Source: an uncultured Prevotellaceae bacterium (lineage in GTDB: Bacteria; Bacteroidota; Bacteroidia; Bacteroidales; Bacteroidaceae). From it: a stretch of 7,741 bases of DNA. Below the pieces are notes generated by a model. That model was not told the DNA's origin. It ran no database searches and saw only the letters and a program-made list of their open reading frames with translations. The stretch is from assembly GCA_945787625.1 (NCBI GenBank), contig CALZJL010000053.1, forward strand, positions 1 through 7,741, written 5' to 3'. Below are positions 4,490 to 7,741 of the stretch, piece after piece; the first letter of the stretch is position 1; the number at the start of each line of letters is the position of its first letter. The translations under genes and the position numbers were made by a program.

Positions 4490-7235
4490 AGAGATTATCA
4501 AGATAGAAGGAGCGCGAGAACATAATCTGAAGAACATCGACGTAGCCATACCCCGTTACAGCCTGTCGGTGATAACCGGACTGAGCGGTTCGGGCAAGTC
4601 ATCGTTGGCGTTCGATACCATCTATGCAGAAGGTCAGCGCAGGTACATCGAGACCTTCTCAGCATACGCCCGCAATTTTCTGGGTGGCATGTCGCGACCC
4701 GATGTCGACAAAGTCACAGGACTCTCTCCAGTCATCAGCATCGAGCAGAAGACCACCAACCGCAATCCCCGTTCGACAGTAGGGACCACAACCGAAGTAT
4801 ATGATTTCCTGCGTCTGCTATATGCCCGTGTGGGAGAAGCATACTCCTATGTGACCGGCGAGAAGATGGTTCGCTACACAGAAGAGCAAATCGTAAATCT
4901 CCTCCTCGACCAGTATAACGGACTCAAGGTATACGTGATGGCTCCCATCGTACAAAACCGCAAAGGCCATTATCGAGAGGTCCTGGAGAGCGTGCGAAAA
5001 AAAGGCTATCTACACGTACGTATCGACGGCGAAATCATGGAGCTCGTCCCAGACATGATGTTAGACCGCTACAAGAACCACAGCATCGAGGTCGTAGTAG
5101 ACCGTCTGCGCGTCCAGACAAAAGACGACAAACGGCTGGCACAAAGCGTCGCCACAGCGATGCAAGTAGGAAAGGGTCTGATAATGCTATGCGACGCAGA
5201 GACTATGGAAGTACGCCACTACAGCAGACGCCTGATGTGTCCCACCTCAGGCATAGCATACCGAGACCCGGCACCACACGATTTCTCCTTCAACTCACCA
5301 CAAGGAGCATGTCCACACTGCAAAGGCTTGGGATACGTACAACTAATCGACATGGACAAAGTCTATCCCGACGCAACACTAAGCGTACGACAGGGTGGGG
5401 TAGCACCACTGGGCAAATGGCGTCAAAGCCCCATCTTCGGCCAAGTGGGACACGTCCTCGAACGAGCAGGGTACAACATAGACACTCCCATAGGAGAAAT
5501 ACCACAAGAGGTACGGGCAGAGCTCATCAACGACACCCTCGCAGCATATATCCGTCAGATGGCCGACACCGAGATGAGTGCAGCAGCCAGGAAATGGGCT
5601 GACCAATTCAACCATACAGCAGTATGCCCAGAGTGTGGCGGCAAGAGACTGAAGCGCGAATCACTACATTTCCTCATCGACGGAAAAAACATCTCAGACC
5701 TTGCAGAGATGGATCTCACCGACCTACACCAGTGGGCCACAACGGTTGAGGGAAGACTCACATCGCAGCGACGCCAGATAGCATCAGAGATACTCAAGGA
5801 GATACGCACACGACTCAAGTTTATGATAGACGTGGGATTAGAATACCTATCACTAAATCGAGCCACCTCGACACTCTCCGGTGGAGAGAGCCAACGCATA
5901 CGGCTCGCCACCCAGATAGGCTCAGAATTAGTGAACGTACTATACATCCTCGACGAACCCTCCATAGGACTCCACCAGAGAGACAATATCCGACTCATCA
6001 ACTCGCTGAAAGCCCTGCGCGACATCGGCAACACCGTAATAGTCGTAGAGCACGACCAAGAGATGATGGAAAACGCCGATTGGATTGTCGACATCGGTCC
6101 GAGAGCAGGCCGCAAAGGCGGAGAAGTAGTCTACCAAGGGACCTACAAAGAAATGCTCAAACGAGAGACCCTCACGAGCCTGTATCTCTCCAAGAGCCTG
6201 CGAATCACGATACCCACCCAGCGTCGCAAAGGAAACGGCAAAAGCATCATACTCAAAGGAGCGCGAGGCAACAATCTCAAGAATGTGACAGCCACATTCC
6301 CATTAGGCAAACTAATATGCGTGACAGGCGTAAGCGGCTCAGGCAAATCAACCCTAATCAACGACACGCTACACCCCATCTTGTCACAACACTTTTACCG
6401 CTCACAGAAAGAGCCTCTGGCATACGACACCCTTGAAGGCATAGAAAACATAGACAAAGTCGTAGACGTAGACCAAAGTCCCCTGGGTCGCACCCCACGT
6501 AGCAACCCCGCCACATACACCAACGTATTCAACGACATACGCAACCTCTACGTAGAACTCCCCGAGTCAAAAGTCAGAGGCTACAAGCCAGGCAGATTCT
6601 CCTTCAACGTCAAAGGAGGACGATGCGAAACATGCACAGGCAATGGCTACCGCAGCATAGAAATGAATTTCCTACCCGATGTCATGGTACCCTGCGAGCA
6701 ATGTATGGGCAAACGCTACAACCGCGAAACCCTCGAAGTACGCTTCAAAGGCAAAAGCATCGCCGATGTCCTCGACATGACAGTCAACCAAGCAGTAGAA
6801 TTCTTCGAAAACCAGCCATCGATACTACAAAAAATCAAAGTCCTTCAAGACGTAGGTCTGGGCTACATCAAATTAGGACAGTCGAGCACCACCCTCTCCG
6901 GCGGAGAGAGCCAGCGCGTGAAGCTCGCCACCGAGCTATCCAAACGAGACACAGGGCGCACCCTCTACATTCTCGACGAACCTACCACCGGACTCCATTT
7001 CGAAGACATCAGAGTGCTCCTCAGCGTACTCGACCGACTCGTAGACAAAGGCAACACCGTGATAATCGTAGAGCACAATCTTGACGTCATCAAATGCGCA
7101 GACTGGATAATAGAAATGGGTCCCGATGGAGGTCGAGGAGGAGGCCAACTACTGATAGAAGGCACACCGGAAGAAATAGCAAAACAAAAAATTGGATACA
7201 CCAGCAAATATCTAAAGAAAATATTGGGTGAATAG
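4482..7235 (+). CDS. uvrA: UvrABC excinuclease subunit A
   Basis: UvrA is the dimeric ABC-type ATPase that scans DNA for lesions and loads UvrB. The 917-residue product is full length or slightly short for the family (about 940). Landmarks in order are Walker A GLSGSGKSS (33-41), the UvrB-binding region with RNPRSTVGTTTEVYD (94-108), a first zinc-finger-like site with C253, S256, C277 and C280, and CPECGGKRLK (382-391). Next come signature LSGGESQR (465-472) with Walker B ILDEP (489-493), second Walker A GVSGSGKST (616-624), and an intact second zinc module with C715, C718, C738 and C741. The last set is LSGGESQR (805-812) and ILDEP (830-834). In the first zinc site the second ligand is serine rather than cysteine. 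The ATG lies inside the end of the CHU_C gene (ATGAGTGA), so it is presumably cotranscribed and perhaps translationally coupled. The coding strand is markedly C- and A-rich, most strongly after about 5.2 kb. Confidence 0.98.
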   Translation: MSEEIIKIEGAREHNLKNIDVAIPRYSLSVITGLSGSGKSSLAFDTIYAEGQRRYIETFSAYARNFLGGMSRPDVDKVTGLSPVISIEQKTTNRNPRSTVGTTTEVYDFLRLLYARVGEAYSYVTGEKMVRYTEEQIVNLLLDQYNGLKVYVMAPIVQNRKGHYREVLESVRKKGYLHVRIDGEIMELVPDMMLDRYKNHSIEVVVDRLRVQTKDDKRLAQSVATAMQVGKGLIMLCDAETMEVRHYSRRLMCPTSGIAYRDPAPHDFSFNSPQGACPHCKGLGYVQLIDMDKVYPDATLSVRQGGVAPLGKWRQSPIFGQVGHVLERAGYNIDTPIGEIPQEVRAELINDTLAAYIRQMADTEMSAAARKWADQFNHTAVCPECGGKRLKRESLHFLIDGKNISDLAEMDLTDLHQWATTVEGRLTSQRRQIASEILKEIRTRLKFMIDVGLEYLSLNRATSTLSGGESQRIRLATQIGSELVNVLYILDEPSIGLHQRDNIRLINSLKALRDIGNTVIVVEHDQEMMENADWIVDIGPRAGRKGGEVVYQGTYKEMLKRETLTSLYLSKSLRITIPTQRRKGNGKSIILKGARGNNLKNVTATFPLGKLICVTGVSGSGKSTLINDTLHPILSQHFYRSQKEPLAYDTLEGIENIDKVVDVDQSPLGRTPRSNPATYTNVFNDIRNLYVELPESKVRGYKPGRFSFNVKGGRCETCTGNGYRSIEMNFLPDVMVPCEQCMGKRYNRETLEVRFKGKSIADVLDMTVNQAVEFFENQPSILQKIKVLQDVGLGYIKLGQSSTTLSGGESQRVKLATELSKRDTGRTLYILDEPTTGLHFEDIRVLLSVLDRLVDKGNTVIIVEHNLDVIKCADWIIEMGPDGGRGGGQLLIEGTPEEIAKQKIGYTSKYLKKILGE

Positions 7236-7244
7236 AGTTGTTTT

Positions 7245-7319
7245 GTTGTTTAGTTATTTAGTTGGTTCTAACGACTAATACAACAAAGCAAATAACAAAG
7301 CAAACAATAACTAACCAAC
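7245..7319. repeat. Imperfect inverted repeat with 14-nt arms in the uvrA-sulfatase spacer
   Basis: GTTGTTTAGTTATT (7245-7258) can pair with AATAACTAACCAAC (7306-7319) at 13 of 14 positions, across a 47-nt loop. The arms are low complexity and AT-rich and have no T-run after them, so this is not a normal intrinsic terminator. It could fold the transcript end of uvrA or the leader of the sulfatase mRNA. Confidence 0.4.
7282..7305. repeat. Two tandem copies of a 12-bp unit
   Basis: AACAAAGCAAAT (7282-7293) is followed directly by AACAAAGCAAAC (7294-7305); 11 of 12 bases are identical. The pair sits in the loop of the inverted repeat and in the A/C-rich leader. It probably arose by slippage and could vary in copy number. 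Confidence 0.65.
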
Positions 7320-7370
7320 CAACAACAAACCAACCAACCAAACAACAAAAAAACCAAACAACAAGATAAC

Positions 7371-7741
7371 ATGAAAAATCCAACCATTTTCCTACCCCTC
7401 GTAGCGATGGCAGCAGGAGCATACGCCCAGCAAGCCCAACGCCCCAATATCGTCTACATCATGACCGACGATCACACCGCCCAGATGCTCAGTGCCTATG
7501 GCAACAGTCCCGTACAGACCCCCAACTTAGACCGCATAGCCCAAGACGGAGTTCTCTTTCGCAACAGCTTTGTCGCCAACAGTCTCTCAGGTCCCAGCCG
7601 CGCCTGCATGCTGACAGGTAAGCACAGCCACAAGAACGGTTTCACCAACAACGAGCACGGCATCTTCGACGGTAGCCAGCAGACAATGCCCAAGCTAATG
7701 CAGCAAGCAGGCTACCAGACCGCACTCATAGGCAAATGGCA
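7371..7741 (+). CDS. Secreted serine-type sulfatase, N-terminal part (runs off the window's right edge)
   Basis: Sulfatases of this family hydrolyse sulfate esters on glycans and related substrates, using a formylglycine made from Cys or Ser. The visible 123 residues begin with a signal peptide (MKNPTIFLPLVAMAAGAYAQ), so the enzyme is exported. RPNIVYIMTDDH (24-35) supplies the metal-binding aspartates D33 and D34. The maturation motif S73-G-P-S-R77 with LTG (81-83) and K84 makes it serine-type, so activation needs a radical-SAM (anSME/AtsB-type) maturase encoded elsewhere. GIFDGSQQTMPKLMQQAGYQTALIGKW (97-123) resembles the S1-family sulfatases of gut Bacteroidales that act on host or dietary glycans, some being GlcNAc-6-sulfatases. 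The substrate cannot be fixed from this fragment. ATG 7371 is the only start that yields a signal peptide. The last residues and catalytic C-terminal domain lie outside the window. Confidence 0.93.
   Translation, partial: MKNPTIFLPLVAMAAGAYAQQAQRPNIVYIMTDDHTAQMLSAYGNSPVQTPNLDRIAQDGVLFRNSFVANSLSGPSRACMLTGKHSHKNGFTNNEHGIFDGSQQTMPKLMQQAGYQTALIGKW

Larger units (their letters stand above)
7236..7370 (+). other. Low-complexity uvrA-sulfatase spacer: T/G-rich, then A/C-rich
   Basis: After the uvrA stop, about 35 nt are almost only T and G. From 7281 to 7370 the + strand has by hand count 57 A, 26 C, 4 T and 3 G, with many AAC and CCAA units. No TAnnTTTG promoter box and no hairpin-plus-T-run terminator is seen. 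Transcribed, the A/C part would be an unstructured, C-over-G leader, compatible with a Rho-loading region or an open translation-initiation leader. No ORF is supported. Confidence 0.6.

Noticed and set aside
5555..6115. Open frame of 186 codons on the minus strand, and several other frames inside uvrA
   Set aside because: Shadows of uvrA caused by its skewed codon use; low-complexity, no recognisable domains.

Overview
The window looks like a chromosomal segment from a member of the Bacteroidota, most likely order Bacteroidales. The evidence is the Bacteroidota-type omega subunit, a DUF4293 membrane protein, a PF13568-type outer-membrane barrel and a CHU_C (gliding-motility-associated) C-terminal domain. 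Two promoters fit the TTTG-N20-TAnnTTTG form, starts lack clear Shine-Dalgarno sequences, and there is a serine-type sulfatase of the kind abundant in gut Bacteroidales. Species cannot be fixed from the sequence.

Layout. 1-1044 (-) is the N-terminal half of uvrB, cut by the window edge. A 162-bp divergent spacer carries a complete promoter for the + strand and a possible -7 box for uvrB. 1207-2845 (+) is a three-gene operon: bamD (outer-membrane assembly lipoprotein), rpoZ (RNA polymerase omega) and a DUF4293 four-helix membrane protein. The last two overlap by ATGA. This operon ends tail-to-tail, 2 bp apart, with an outer-membrane beta-barrel gene (2848-3561, -). A strong intrinsic terminator for the operon lies inside the coding sequence of that barrel gene. 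3562-3721 is a divergent regulatory spacer with a near-perfect promoter and a 20-bp palindrome. 3722-7235 (+) holds a secreted CHU_C-domain protein that overlaps the start of uvrA by 8 nt. A 135-bp low-complexity spacer, T/G-rich and then extremely A/C-rich, leads to the 5' part of a secreted serine-type sulfatase (7371 to the window edge).

How it fits together. The content is mostly housekeeping: envelope biogenesis, transcription and nucleotide excision repair. Both damage-recognition components, UvrA and UvrB, are encoded within 3.5 kb of each other and point away from each other. The sulfatase begins what may be a glycan-degradation locus.

The most notable large-scale signal is a strand-composition switch. 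The + strand is G- and T-rich on the left, whichever way the genes run, and C- and A-rich on the right, with the change between about 2.85 and 3.7 kb. That sign matches converging replication forks (a terminus) or the edge of an inversion. I found no clearly novel multi-gene system.
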